Assembly: GCF_000517085.1 (NCBI RefSeq)
Contig: NZ_KI912107.1
Coordinates: forward strand, 5,515,980 to 5,579,979
Source of the DNA: Saccharicrinis fermentans DSM 9555 = JCM 21142
GTDB taxonomy: Bacteria > Bacteroidota > Bacteroidia > Bacteroidales > Marinilabiliaceae
Length of the DNA: 64,000 nt
Direction of reading: 5' to 3'
Shown here piece after piece: positions 27,225 through 36,560 of this stretch. The first letter of the stretch is position 1; each line of letters opens with the position of its first letter. The notes under the pieces were generated by a model. That model ran no database searches and was not told the DNA's origin. It saw nothing but the letters and a program-made list of their open reading frames with translations. Made by a program: the position numbers and the translations under genes.

Positions 27225-27956
27225 ATGCTTATAACTGCTGATATGAAAATGGCTGATTTAATCCACCAGGATTTTCAGCTATTGGCTTTTGTTCAAAGAA
27301 TTGGTATTCCCTTAGGTTTTCGTGAGAAAACCATCAAAGAGGTATGTGAAGAGCATGAGGTGGATGTGGACTTTTTTGTGCAGTTGGCCAATGCTTTTCA
27401 TGACACCGATTATTTTCCGAAAGAGAAACTTCTACAGTTTAAACCCGAATGGTTGGTTAACTATCTTCGTAGAACACATCATAACTATCTCGAGCAAAAA
27501 ATTCCTGAAATACAAGTTAAAATTACTGAGCTGGAGGCTGATCTGAAAGGAACGGCCGAAAGTTATGAGCTCATAAGAAATTTTATTACAGAATATATTC
27601 GCGAGTTCAGTATACATATTGAACTGGAAGAAAAAATGGTCTTCCCTTTTGTTCTCGAGCTGGCAAAAAGCATTGAACAAAATAAGCTAACCGATAACTA
27701 TAAGAAATATTTTTTGAATTATAGCATCGGAAAATACTTGGAAGAACATAATGATATTGAAGAGAAACTTTTCGATTTAAAGAATATTCTTATAAAGTAC
27801 CTTCCTCCTCCAACTGACAATTGTAAATATAATGCCTTGCTTTTCGATATCTTTAGGTTAGAGCAAGATTTAAAAGATCATTCTAAACTGGAAGAAAAAA
27901 TATTAATACCCAGGGTGAGAAAAATGGAAGAGGAACTTAATAATATTAACGAATAG
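27225..27956 (+). CDS. Hemerythrin-domain protein (RIC/YtfE-like)
   Basis: A 243-residue soluble protein. The N-terminal ~70 residues (MADLIHQDFQLLAFVQRIGI and following) resemble the ScdA/DUF1858-type cap, and the rest is a hemerythrin four-helix bundle whose iron ligands are suggested by HHNYLEQ (about 84), FSIHIELEEKMVFP (about 130), EEHNDIEE and DHSKLEEKILIPRV. RIC proteins repair iron-sulphur clusters after nitric oxide or oxidative damage; other hemerythrins sense O2. The Cys residues usual in the RIC N-terminus are missing, so repair activity is uncertain. The next gene, a LuxR-type regulator, starts 3 nt after its stop, suggesting that the two proteins work together. Confidence 0.78.
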   Translation: MLITADMKMADLIHQDFQLLAFVQRIGIPLGFREKTIKEVCEEHEVDVDFFVQLANAFHDTDYFPKEKLLQFKPEWLVNYLRRTHHNYLEQKIPEIQVKITELEADLKGTAESYELIRNFITEYIREFSIHIELEEKMVFPFVLELAKSIEQNKLTDNYKKYFLNYSIGKYLEEHNDIEEKLFDLKNILIKYLPPPTDNCKYNALLFDIFRLEQDLKDHSKLEEKILIPRVRKMEEELNNINE

Positions 27957-27959
27957 GGC

Positions 27960-28538
27960 ATGGTTAGAATACTCGTGGCAGAACCGTCCTATCTGGTTAG
28001 AAAAGGATTGTCAACTATCCTTCATGAATTAAAAGCGGTCACAAAAATTGAAGAAACACAAAATTTGGATGAGCTGCATGAGCTTTTACAGTCCTCGGCA
28101 CCTCATATTTTATTGATTAATACGACTATCAGTAGTTTGGTAGGTGCTGACGCCTTGATTAAGAAATGTGCACCGGACGCTCGTGTTATATCTATTTTCA
28201 ACTCCCCTTTACCTGATGATGGTAACGAAACAACTTTGTCGGTATTTGATTCAAAACCCATTCTGTTGAATAAATTGCGTAGCCAGGTTAAAGCGGTTCA
28301 ACACAATGTTACGCAGCAGGATAATTCGGAGGAATTAAGTGAGCGGGAAAAAGATGTGCTGCAAAAGGTAGCATTGGGTAAAACCAATAAAGAAGTGGCC
28401 AATGAGTTGTTTATTAGTACGCACACCGTCATCTCCCATCGTAAAAATATTACCCGTAAATTAGGTATTAAAACAGTATCGGGTTTAACGGTTTATGCTA
28501 TTTTAAATAAACTGATACAGTTGGAGGATATTTCTTAG
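27960..28538 (+). CDS. LuxR/NarL-type regulator with a degenerate receiver
   Basis: A 192-residue regulator. Residues 1-120 look like a receiver domain, but the phospho-acceptor position is Asn54 (HILLINTTIS) and the N-terminal acidic pair is reduced to Glu8-Pro9 (VAEPSYLVRKG), so normal phosphorylation is unlikely. The C-terminal 65 residues form a LuxR helix-turn-helix: LSEREKDVLQKVALGKTNKE, then FISTHTVISHRKNITRKLGI. The gene starts 3 nt after the hemerythrin gene; regulation by contact with that protein is an attractive inference. DNA targets are unknown. Confidence 0.85.
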   Translation: MVRILVAEPSYLVRKGLSTILHELKAVTKIEETQNLDELHELLQSSAPHILLINTTISSLVGADALIKKCAPDARVISIFNSPLPDDGNETTLSVFDSKPILLNKLRSQVKAVQHNVTQQDNSEELSEREKDVLQKVALGKTNKEVANELFISTHTVISHRKNITRKLGIKTVSGLTVYAILNKLIQLEDIS

Positions 28539-28693
28539 CTTGTGGTTGAAGAGACAGATCACGGAATTATAATTGGTGAAGCAGGGATCTTTGATTCAAT
28601 TGATAACTTATATAATTGATCAGAAATATTGGGGGCATGAATATGGGAAAGAGATTTTGAAAAACGATTTCCCATAAATTCCTGATGACACCA

Positions 28694-28740
28694 CACAAGC
28701 ACAACCATAGTACAGTAAATGTGGTGGGGTTGTACTTGTG
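28694..28740. repeat. Interrupted inverted repeat between convergent genes
   Basis: CACAAG-C-ACAACC (28694-28706) pairs with GGTTGT-A-CTTGTG (28728-28740), one mismatch, around a ~21-nt loop. It lies between convergent genes ending at 28538 and 28775. There is no T-run on either side, so it is a weak terminator candidate. Confidence 0.4.
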
Positions 28741-28774
28741 CGGAGATATGTTTTTCCAGTGTTTTTTTAACAAG

Positions 28775-31700
28775 TCATTCGTAAATGGGAAAGCGAACGT
28801 AAAAGGTACTACCCTTATCAACTTGGGTTTCGAACCAAATATCTCCTTGTGAGTTTTTAACAATGTTTTTAACAATGGCCAAGCCAAGTCCCATGCCAGA
28901 TGATTTGGTGGTGAAATTGGGAATGAATAACTTTTCCTGTGCTACTTCCGATATACCTTTTCCATTGTCTTTTATTTGGATGATGATTGTCCTTTCATCT
29001 TGCTTTAAATTTACATGAATTACTCCTTTTCTTTTGGAGGGAATGGATTGTATAGCGTTTTGCAGGAGGTTATTGAAAACGCTGATTAATTGTTCCCCGT
29101 CAGCATAAATATAGTATTCCTCGATTCCATTTTTGTCTACCCATATATTTACTTCCTTAGATTTATCGAATAGTGTTACGCATTGCATAAGAACTTCCAC
29201 TACATTTATCCGTTTGCGTTTGGCAATAGGCATCTTTGCAAAATTGGAGAACTCTGATGCGATGGATGATAATTTATCAATTTGGTCAATTAATGTTGAA
29301 GAAACACGTTTTAGTTTTTCATCAAAGCTTGCATCGTTGTTTCTTCTGGCCATTTCCAGGTATTGGATGCTCAATTTCATGGGTGTTAGTGGGTTTTTGA
29401 TTTCATGAGCTATTTGTCGAGCCATCTCACGCCATGCAGATTCTCGTTCTGATTTGGCTAACTTTTCAGCACTGGCAGCCATCTCATCCACCATGCAATT
29501 GTATTGTTTCACCAATTGTCCAATCTCATCGTTCCCTTTGTATTCAATTTTCTCATTTTTGCCTCCTAGCTTTAATTGGCTTAGTTTACTCTGAACCACT
29601 AGTAGGGGGTGGGTAATTCTTCGAGAAACCACCACCGTTAAAGCAATAACTACGATTAAAAAGATTAGGTAGAAGTTCACGATGGCCATGACCAGTGCAG
29701 ATACTTCTTCTCGTAACTCACTTGTTCCAACAAAGTAGGGCATGTTTAGGTAGGCTAATAGATGGTTATTCATATTATAAAGTGGAACATAGGCCGATAA
29801 ATATTCCAACTTACCAATTGACTCTCTATGTATGTATTCTAGCTCTCCATTTTTACTTAGCTCAATAAAGCCACGACTGTTCATCAGGTGGCCTGATAAG
29901 CCCTTGTCGAACAGTTCGGGACGCGAGGTAGCCATGAGTCTGCCCTCGGTATTATATAAATTAATATCGGTATAAAACACCGTTGAAAATTTCATGAGCA
30001 AGCTTGTGAGGTATTCTTCCATATCGGGAGTAAGCTCTTTTTCAGAACCAATTTTGTGTTCGAGCTCCATAAGCACCGATTTGGTTTTTTCTGAGAGCAT
30101 TTGATTATTCTTGATCTCAAATCGCCTGATAGTTTGCCACACTGATCCTCCTGCTACCACAACCAGGAGGGCAAGCATGAGTCCAATAAATGCAATTTGA
30201 ATTCTTTCTTGGACCGAAAAAATATAGATAAAACGTTCGCGACGAGCGCGCGTCGCAATAATGAGTAGGGCTCCAAAAATGAAAAATGATATAAAAAAGA
30301 TCGAGAAAGCAACCAAAATCATGGATAGTCCAACTTTGGGCATGGATAGCACCACACATACATTCTCAGCCGGATGAAAGGTCATGTGGGAATAGTCCTC
30401 GTAGTAATAGACTTCAAAATCTTTTTGCGAATTCGTTATTCGTTCCAAATGTATGGGGTAGGCAAAATCGCCACTCTGTTTAGCTAGAAGGCCATCTATA
30501 TATTTTCCGTAGGAGTAATTAACCAAAGGTTCTCTTAATTTGGATTCTCGTTCGGAGAGCAATAGTTCGGGATATCCAGGGCCTTCGTAGAAAGGCTTGG
30601 AAACCAGCTCTATATACATGCTTGTTTCTGTTTGTGGGTTACCTTTATTGACACGGAAGATTCCAAAATAGGTTATTACTCCGGCGTTATTTTTTAAAAA
30701 GTAAAAATGTTGGCTTCCCATCACTTGCGTTCCTTTTTCCCTCAATAGCCTGTCAAAATAAGCGTAGCAATTGTATGTATTGTCATCGTTGATTAATTTT
30801 AAATCACCTCCCGGCCAGCATGGTATTACTTGTAAGTCATATCTTTTTAGATATCTGAGTAAATAGGTTTTTTCGATGTATTTCTTTAGTTTCTCAACAT
30901 TGATAGTTGGTTTGCATAACTCCGAAACAATAATTGAATCATGCTGTATTAAATCTTCAGCTTCTTTTAGTAGTAGTTCCGTTAAGGGGTCTTCTTCCTG
31001 TAATAATTTAAAGGACAGATTTTCTACCAGCAACTTTCTTTCTTGTCGTTCCTTGTGAATGTTATGATAGTAAAAGGTGTAAACGGCATAAAAGGCAAAC
31101 ACAAATACAAACCAGATAAAAGTGTTGTAGGCATGGTAGCTTTTTCGGCGGGTAACCCAAACCAGCATGAAGTATATTACCATAAATACAAGGACCGACA
31201 AAAGATATAATACTTCAAACCGCAGTGAAGCAGCCAATAGCATGGAAGTTACGATAATCCAGGATAGGTGTTTCTTACTTAATTGGGGCAGGAAGACCTT
31301 GATTGTTTTTTCCATCACCAACACCACGGACAGCCATAGTAGGCTAATTACAAATAATCGTGCCGCATCCAAGCTGCCTATGTCTGTGATCCTGAATAAA
31401 ATAGGGGCAGAAGCGGAATGAGAAACTAGTTGTGTGACAATGTTATTTTGAATATGCCAGAAAAGAAAACAGAATAACATGGAAATGGCCACCAATATAT
31501 ATTTTTTTAGTCTGGAGGAGGGGAGTTTCTCCAGTAATTGAGGAGGGTTTACATATTTATAGAAAATAAAAGATTCGCAAAAAATAAGTAGGGCTAACAC
31601 CAACATGCTACCCATATTGGGAAAAATATCGGATGCGCCAAAATAGAGTGGAGAAAATAGAGTGGTTTTATAAACGATTCCTGGCCAAAAGTATTTGATA

Positions 31701-32458
31701 TGTAGGTAATAGAATGCCCCACTGCTTAGCAAACTAATTAAAAAGACCATATTATTTCGGACACAGCAATCTTGTTTTTTTATGTTGAGTATAACTATCT
31801 GAACGTACATTAGAAGTGTGATAAACATAAATATAACGGCCCAGTTGGCATAGGTGGGGTCAGAGGTTTCACACTCTTGTGCAGTAAACAGATAGTTGCC
31901 ATCTATATCTTTTACTTTTACACCCTTGGCTTTTTTGTTTACTACCACTTGATGACATAGAACCAATGGTAGACTGATGGCGTATTCGTCTTTTAAAAAA
32001 GCATTGTTAAAGGGGTATTCTGTTTTAATGCTGACCAAAGTAAATATGTCCCATTCTGAAAAGGGTATACGTTTGATAATATACCAGGTGTTTGTTAGTT
32101 TAACTACTCGGCGGCTTAATAAGGAAATACTCTCTTCTTGGTAGGGAAGTACCTGGTTTGTCCAGGCTTTTAAGGAATCGTTTTTGTATACTAATATCTC
32201 AACGCCCTGAGGTTTCATGTTCTCTGTGGAGTCAACTGCTATCCATTCCTGGCCCGGCCTTAACTTCTCGGTAAATCGTTCGGCAAACACCTCTGCTTCT
32301 TTGCTTTTTTGGTGCAGGGAATTTTGAAAACGAATAGCGTTAAAAGAATGATGGTTATAGCTATGGTATGCCCATGAAAATAGTGCCACCAACAATAATG
32401 AAACAACAAAAAATATGTATTGCCAATTGTAATTTGAATATTTTTTTAGCCTTTGCAT
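28775..32458 (-). CDS. Large multi-pass sensor histidine kinase (NtrY-like)
   Basis: A 1227-residue membrane kinase. The first ~480 residues contain an N-terminal anchor and a cluster of about eight hydrophobic helices, followed by an extracytoplasmic region (about 490-740), another pair of helices flanking a second sensory region (about 760-925), a HAMP linker (SRRITHPLLVVQSKL), and the transmitter. The H-box is MARQIAHEIKNPLTPMKLS with His1018; N-box NLLQNAIQS, G1 IKDNGKGI and G2 SSGMGLGLAIVKN are intact. The H-box resembles NtrY kinases. No response regulator is adjacent. It follows rlmH after only 13 nt on the same strand, an arrangement with no obvious functional reason. Confidence 0.88.
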   Translation of the reverse strand: MQRLKKYSNYNWQYIFFVVSLLLVALFSWAYHSYNHHSFNAIRFQNSLHQKSKEAEVFAERFTEKLRPGQEWIAVDSTENMKPQGVEILVYKNDSLKAWTNQVLPYQEESISLLSRRVVKLTNTWYIIKRIPFSEWDIFTLVSIKTEYPFNNAFLKDEYAISLPLVLCHQVVVNKKAKGVKVKDIDGNYLFTAQECETSDPTYANWAVIFMFITLLMYVQIVILNIKKQDCCVRNNMVFLISLLSSGAFYYLHIKYFWPGIVYKTTLFSPLYFGASDIFPNMGSMLVLALLIFCESFIFYKYVNPPQLLEKLPSSRLKKYILVAISMLFCFLFWHIQNNIVTQLVSHSASAPILFRITDIGSLDAARLFVISLLWLSVVLVMEKTIKVFLPQLSKKHLSWIIVTSMLLAASLRFEVLYLLSVLVFMVIYFMLVWVTRRKSYHAYNTFIWFVFVFAFYAVYTFYYHNIHKERQERKLLVENLSFKLLQEEDPLTELLLKEAEDLIQHDSIIVSELCKPTINVEKLKKYIEKTYLLRYLKRYDLQVIPCWPGGDLKLINDDNTYNCYAYFDRLLREKGTQVMGSQHFYFLKNNAGVITYFGIFRVNKGNPQTETSMYIELVSKPFYEGPGYPELLLSERESKLREPLVNYSYGKYIDGLLAKQSGDFAYPIHLERITNSQKDFEVYYYEDYSHMTFHPAENVCVVLSMPKVGLSMILVAFSIFFISFFIFGALLIIATRARRERFIYIFSVQERIQIAFIGLMLALLVVVAGGSVWQTIRRFEIKNNQMLSEKTKSVLMELEHKIGSEKELTPDMEEYLTSLLMKFSTVFYTDINLYNTEGRLMATSRPELFDKGLSGHLMNSRGFIELSKNGELEYIHRESIGKLEYLSAYVPLYNMNNHLLAYLNMPYFVGTSELREEVSALVMAIVNFYLIFLIVVIALTVVVSRRITHPLLVVQSKLSQLKLGGKNEKIEYKGNDEIGQLVKQYNCMVDEMAASAEKLAKSERESAWREMARQIAHEIKNPLTPMKLSIQYLEMARRNNDASFDEKLKRVSSTLIDQIDKLSSIASEFSNFAKMPIAKRKRINVVEVLMQCVTLFDKSKEVNIWVDKNGIEEYYIYADGEQLISVFNNLLQNAIQSIPSKRKGVIHVNLKQDERTIIIQIKDNGKGISEVAQEKLFIPNFTTKSSGMGLGLAIVKNIVKNSQGDIWFETQVDKGSTFYVRFPIYE

Positions 32459-32471
32459 GAAGCCATCCGTT

Positions 32472-32945
32472 TTAGTCGTGATGATAGGGTTGGTTTTTTA
32501 AAATAGTCATTGCCCGGTATATTTGTTCAGCAAAAATCAGGCGCACCATCTGATGTGAGAATGTCATTTTTGATAAAGATACTTTCCCGTTTGCCTTATG
32601 ATAAACATTATTTGAAAAACCATATGGACCGCCAATGACAAAGACCAGCCTTTTTAGTCCACGTAACAACTTTTGTTCCATAAAACTCGCAAATTCTCTC
32701 GAAGAGAAAATTTTTCCTCCTTCATCCAGGAGTATCATTTCGTCACCTGGCTGAATCTGTTGAAGAATTAACTCTCCTTCTTTATTTTTTTGCTGTTCTT
32801 CGGTCATGTTTTTGGTATTCTTCAAATCTGGTATTACCTTCATCTCAAAAGGTATATAATGAATAAGACGATCCAAATATTTCTTGATTCCTGTGTTTAA
32901 GTATGACTCATCGGTCTTACCTATTAAAACTAATATTATTTTCAT
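32472..32945 (-). CDS. rlmH: 23S rRNA pseudouridine1915 N3-methyltransferase RlmH
   Basis: A 157-residue SPOUT methyltransferase. I start it at 32945 (MKIILVLIGKT); 16 upstream codons in frame are not part of the family. Conserved features are LLDEGGKIFSSREFASF, FVIGGPYGFS (the SAM-binding knot), and the C-terminal LSKMTFSHQMVRLIFAEQIY RAMTI-type ending, here followed by LKNQPYHHD. It methylates pseudouridine 1915 in helix 69 of 23S rRNA. A large kinase gene follows closely on the same strand. Confidence 0.96.
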   Translation of the reverse strand: MKIILVLIGKTDESYLNTGIKKYLDRLIHYIPFEMKVIPDLKNTKNMTEEQQKNKEGELILQQIQPGDEMILLDEGGKIFSSREFASFMEQKLLRGLKRLVFVIGGPYGFSNNVYHKANGKVSLSKMTFSHQMVRLIFAEQIYRAMTILKNQPYHHD

Positions 32946-33053
32946 GCGTATACCTTGTATATTTTCAAGAATGTAAAAATAACACAAAAACAATCATACT
33001 AAATGGTTTAATATTTGTAATTGTTTATTTTTGTGTAACCAAAAGTTGAACTA

Positions 33054-33461
33054 ATGAATATTCAAAGATCAACATCCATCAGCGGAAAAATTGTTGTCGC
33101 GTTATTTTTGATGCTATCAACAGCCGGTCATGCGCAATTTCCTAGCGCAATAGTCCAAGCTACCAATGCTGCTGATGCCGATGAATTATCGAAATACTTC
33201 AACAGTAAAATAGAGCTGGTTTTACCCGAAAAAACAGGCGTATGTAGTGATGCGCAGGCAAAACTAGTATTGAATGAATTTTTTAAGAAAAACCCAGTGA
33301 CAAGTTTTCGAGTGATTCATCAGGGTATTAGAGAGAGTTCATCCTTTGCTATTGGAAAATATCAAAGTGGTAGTACCAATTATAGGTTCTATTTTTTAAC
33401 CAAAAATAAGGACTCAAAAACCTATATTCACCAATTAAGAATTGAACGACAAGATGATTAA
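33054..33461 (+). CDS. DUF4783 protein, secreted
   Basis: A 135-residue protein with an N-terminal signal peptide ending near GHAQFP. The mature part matches DUF4783: AADADELSKYFNSKIELVLP, then SDAQAKLVLNEFFKKNP and YRFYFLTKNKDSKTYIHQLR. It has a small alpha+beta fold resembling NTF2/SnoaL-like domains; function is unknown. Its last codons overlap the start of nadC by 8 nt, an arrangement that recurs in Bacteroidota as far as I know. Confidence 0.82.
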   Translation: MNIQRSTSISGKIVVALFLMLSTAGHAQFPSAIVQATNAADADELSKYFNSKIELVLPEKTGVCSDAQAKLVLNEFFKKNPVTSFRVIHQGIRESSSFAIGKYQSGSTNYRFYFLTKNKDSKTYIHQLRIERQDD

Positions 33462-34299
33462 AGAAGAGGTGCTTAATGGCATTATAGATAAGGCTATCCG
33501 AGAGGATGTAGGGGATGGAGATCACTCCTCACAAGCATGTATTCCTAAAACGGCTTTAGGTAAAGCTCAACTGCTGGTGAAAGAGGAGGGGATCATAGCA
33601 GGAGTGGATATAGCACAAAAGGTGTTTAGAAAATTCGACCCTAATATGGCTATTGAGGTGTTTGTTACAGATGGTGCAGTTGTAAAACCCGGAGATATTG
33701 TTTTTAAGATAGAAGGAAAAGTGCTTGATATCCTTAAAGCTGAAAGACTGGTTCTGAATATTATGCAGCGTATGAGTGGTATTGCCACACGTACAAATAT
33801 TTACGTACAGAAATTGGCAGGTCTAAAAACAAAAGTACTGGACACCAGAAAAACAACACCCGGATTGAGAGAGTTAGAGAAGCTGGCTGTTAAAATAGGA
33901 GGTGGTGTAAACCATCGAATGGGTTTGTTCGATATGATTATGTTGAAGGATAACCATATTGACTATGCTGGCGGAATAGAAAAAGCCATTGGAGCAGTGC
34001 ATCAATATCTAAAAGAAAAAGGCAAGGATTTAAAAATTGAAGTGGAGGTGAGAGATTTTGCAGAACTGGAAGAGGTAATGCGTGTGGGCGGAATTCATCG
34101 TATCATGCTGGATAATTTTAGCCCCCAAGATACACAAAAGGCAGTGGAACTCATCAATGGTAAGTTTGAAACAGAATCATCAGGTGGTATAACCCTCGAT
34201 ACACTTAGAAGTTATGCTGAGTGTGGTGTTGATTTTATTTCAGTAGGTGCCCTTACGCATCACATAAAAAGTTTAGATTTAAGTTTAAAAGCACTATAG
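33454..34299 (+). CDS. nadC: Nicotinate-nucleotide pyrophosphorylase (quinolinate phosphoribosyltransferase)
   Basis: A 281-residue enzyme of de novo NAD synthesis that makes nicotinate mononucleotide from quinolinate and PRPP. Conserved segments are REDVGDGDHSS, ERLVLNIMQRMSGIATRT, KVLDTRKTTPGLRELEKLAV, GGGVNHRMGLFDMIMLKDNHI, and the C-terminal ESSGGI and DFISVGALTH. I use the ATG at 33454 (MIKEEVLNGI), which overlaps the DUF4783 stop by 8 nt; a TTG at 33442 in frame is less likely. nadA and nadB are not next to it. Confidence 0.95.
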   Translation: MIKEEVLNGIIDKAIREDVGDGDHSSQACIPKTALGKAQLLVKEEGIIAGVDIAQKVFRKFDPNMAIEVFVTDGAVVKPGDIVFKIEGKVLDILKAERLVLNIMQRMSGIATRTNIYVQKLAGLKTKVLDTRKTTPGLRELEKLAVKIGGGVNHRMGLFDMIMLKDNHIDYAGGIEKAIGAVHQYLKEKGKDLKIEVEVRDFAELEEVMRVGGIHRIMLDNFSPQDTQKAVELINGKFETESSGGITLDTLRSYAECGVDFISVGALTHHIKSLDLSLKAL

Positions 34300-34380
34300 A
34301 TTTGGTAGACGAGTGTTCGCAAGGACTTGTATCTGATGTATATTGCACACAATAAAATTAACGCAAACTATTAAGTTCTA

Positions 34381-35430
34381 ATGCGATATTTGGTTTTTAT
34401 TTTTTTGCTGACTCTCATATTCAATGGGTGTAAGTCTACCAGCAATCCTAAGGAGACGCAACAGACACATGTGATTGCTTTTTATAACTTGGAGAATCTT
34501 TTTGATACCATCGATGATCGTGGCATTTTTGATGAGGAGTTTACCCCTGGTGGTTCAAAGGCATGGAACACCCAACGTTATCGTTCAAAATTAAATAATT
34601 TAAGTAAGGTCATTGCCGACCTGGGCGCCGATCAAGGTATGGATGGACCTAGTCTGATTGGTGTGAGCGAAGTGGAAAATAGGACTGTTTTGGAGGATTT
34701 AATTCATACGGATCATTTAAAAGATAAGGGGTATGCTATCGTGCATTTTGATTCTCCGGATAAAAGAGGAATTGATGTTGGATTGCTTTATAAGGCTAGT
34801 GCATTTTCCTTGTCCACAGCAAAAATATATCCTTTATTTATCCGAGATAATGAAAGTGGAGAGAGGCTCTATACCCGAGATCAATTGCTTGTGACGGGTA
34901 AATTGAACGGTGATCGGATGCATATTATTGTTAATCATTGGCCCAGTAGATATGGTGGACAGGAAAGAAGTATAGCTTCACGAAAGGCTGCTGCTCTGCT
35001 GAACAGACATATCATAGACTCGCTGCTCTTGCAGGATGTGCATGCGAAGATCATAACCATGGGCGACTTAAATGATAACCCAACGGATGTGTCTGTTAGT
35101 ATTCACCTGGATGCACATGTAACTAAAAAAACACTGAATCAACAGGCTCTGTATAATCCCTTGGCTAAGAATTTTATTCAAGGTAATGGAACACTGTATT
35201 ATAAAGGCACATGGAACTTATTTGATCAGTTGGTTATCTCACAAGGATTTCTAAACCCCACCCATGGGTATGAATTCGACTCGGTATATATTTATCATAA
35301 ACCTTATCTGATTCAAAAAGAGGGTGATTATAAAGGTTATCTATTGCGTACTTACGGAGGAAGCCAGTATTTGAACGGTTATAGTGACCATTTGCCTGTT
35401 TATATGGTGCTGTCTTCGGTTAAAGATTAA
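34381..35430 (+). CDS. Endonuclease/exonuclease/phosphatase-family lipoprotein
   Basis: A 349-residue protein with a lipoprotein signal peptide ending FNGCKS. The EEP fold is marked by FYNLENLFDT (metal-binding Asn/Glu), IGVSEVENRTVLEDL, RGIDVGLLYKAS, IIVNHWPSRYGG, MGDLNDNPTD and YSDHLPVYMVL. Such exported proteins act as nucleases or phosphodiesterases and may scavenge phosphate from extracellular DNA. It stands alone between nadC and the convergent cobalamin transporter operon. Confidence 0.87.
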   Translation: MRYLVFIFLLTLIFNGCKSTSNPKETQQTHVIAFYNLENLFDTIDDRGIFDEEFTPGGSKAWNTQRYRSKLNNLSKVIADLGADQGMDGPSLIGVSEVENRTVLEDLIHTDHLKDKGYAIVHFDSPDKRGIDVGLLYKASAFSLSTAKIYPLFIRDNESGERLYTRDQLLVTGKLNGDRMHIIVNHWPSRYGGQERSIASRKAAALLNRHIIDSLLLQDVHAKIITMGDLNDNPTDVSVSIHLDAHVTKKTLNQQALYNPLAKNFIQGNGTLYYKGTWNLFDQLVISQGFLNPTHGYEFDSVYIYHKPYLIQKEGDYKGYLLRTYGGSQYLNGYSDHLPVYMVLSSVKD

Positions 35431-35533
35431 GATCTTTTTTTGTATCACTATCAGAATGTCATTTGCTTCGGCCTAGAGTAATTATGATTTTAAAAGATTA
35501 TTGTGCCTACTTTTGACCTTATTCTTTTGGAAA

Positions 35534-36559
35534 TTACTTATTTTTTTTGCCTTGTTCTGTGATGGCATTTAGTAATTCTTCTATTGAGTGATGTTTGCCT
35601 AAAGGTTGATCCTTGAAATATAAACTATAATAAGGGTTGTGGTCTGAGTTCACCATTACTTTCCATTCGCACTTATCAATGACAGGTTCAAAACCAATAC
35701 GGTATAATGCTCTGCTGACCCAGGTGCTGGCTACTCCTGTACCAACGATTGAGATAGGCTTTCGTTGAATATTATGGTATAAAAAACTGCCTGTTATATT
35801 ATCAAATTCAATGCCTTCACGTTCAAAAAAACACTTGAAGTCATTTGATAGAACCAGGTCTTCCGGTATTCCTTCCTGTAGGGTTCTACCTTGTGCCAGG
35901 AGCCAAATTTTGTCGGCTATCTGCAAAGCCATCTCTAGGTCATGCGTTGATAAAAGGATGCCTCTGTTTTTATTTCTAGATAGGCGACGTAGTAATTGCA
36001 TGATTTCAATTTTAGCAGGCAAGTCTAAAAATGCGGTAGGTTCATCCAGTATAATAAAGGGTGTTTCTTGTACCAGTGCTTTGGCTATCATTGCTTTTTG
36101 TCGTTCACCATCACTCATTTTGTCAATGGGTTTCTGGGCATAACCATTGAGTCCCACTTCCTCAATGGCATGAAGAACCAGTTCTACGTCTTTCTTCATG
36201 AGTTTACCAAAGAATCCGGTATAAGGTGTTCTTCCCAATGCTACGAGTTCAAAAACAGTTAGGTTTTGTACATCTAGTCTGTCAGTTAGTACAACGCTAA
36301 CTCTTTTGGCACGGTGCGCTTCGCTCAGGGTTTCTATTTTATCCTGACCGTACCAAACCTGGCCATACAGAGGTTTTAAGAAGCCGGATAATGTTTTTAT
36401 CAGAGTGGATTTGCCAGCTCCATTGGGTCCCAAGAGACAAATGAACTGTCCAGCTTTAATGCTTACTTGAATATTTTGATGTAAAGGTTCGCCATGCTTA
36501 TCGTAACCCACGGCCAGATTTTCGGTAGCTAAAAACATATTTTGTGGCATATCCTTCAT
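35534..36559 (-). CDS. btuD: Cobalamin/siderophore-type ABC transporter ATPase with C-terminal extension
   Basis: A 341-residue ATPase: Walker A GPNGAGKST (about residue 44), signature MSDGERQK in place of LSGGQ, Walker B FIILDEPTAFLDL and switch His in LLSTHDLEM. This is the FecE/BtuD type. About 85 extra residues follow the ATPase domain (from about 256), including ISIVGTGVASTWVSRALYRI; that tail is unlike the plain FecE length. The gene starts 1 nt after the permease stop, as the third gene of a btuF-btuC-btuD order under a cobalamin riboswitch, so vitamin B12 or cobinamide uptake is inferred. The start could also be one of the later Met codons. Confidence 0.85.
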   Translation of the reverse strand: MKDMPQNMFLATENLAVGYDKHGEPLHQNIQVSIKAGQFICLLGPNGAGKSTLIKTLSGFLKPLYGQVWYGQDKIETLSEAHRAKRVSVVLTDRLDVQNLTVFELVALGRTPYTGFFGKLMKKDVELVLHAIEEVGLNGYAQKPIDKMSDGERQKAMIAKALVQETPFIILDEPTAFLDLPAKIEIMQLLRRLSRNKNRGILLSTHDLEMALQIADKIWLLAQGRTLQEGIPEDLVLSNDFKCFFEREGIEFDNITGSFLYHNIQRKPISIVGTGVASTWVSRALYRIGFEPVIDKCEWKVMVNSDHNPYYSLYFKDQPLGKHHSIEELLNAITEQGKKNK

Positions 36560-36560
36560 G

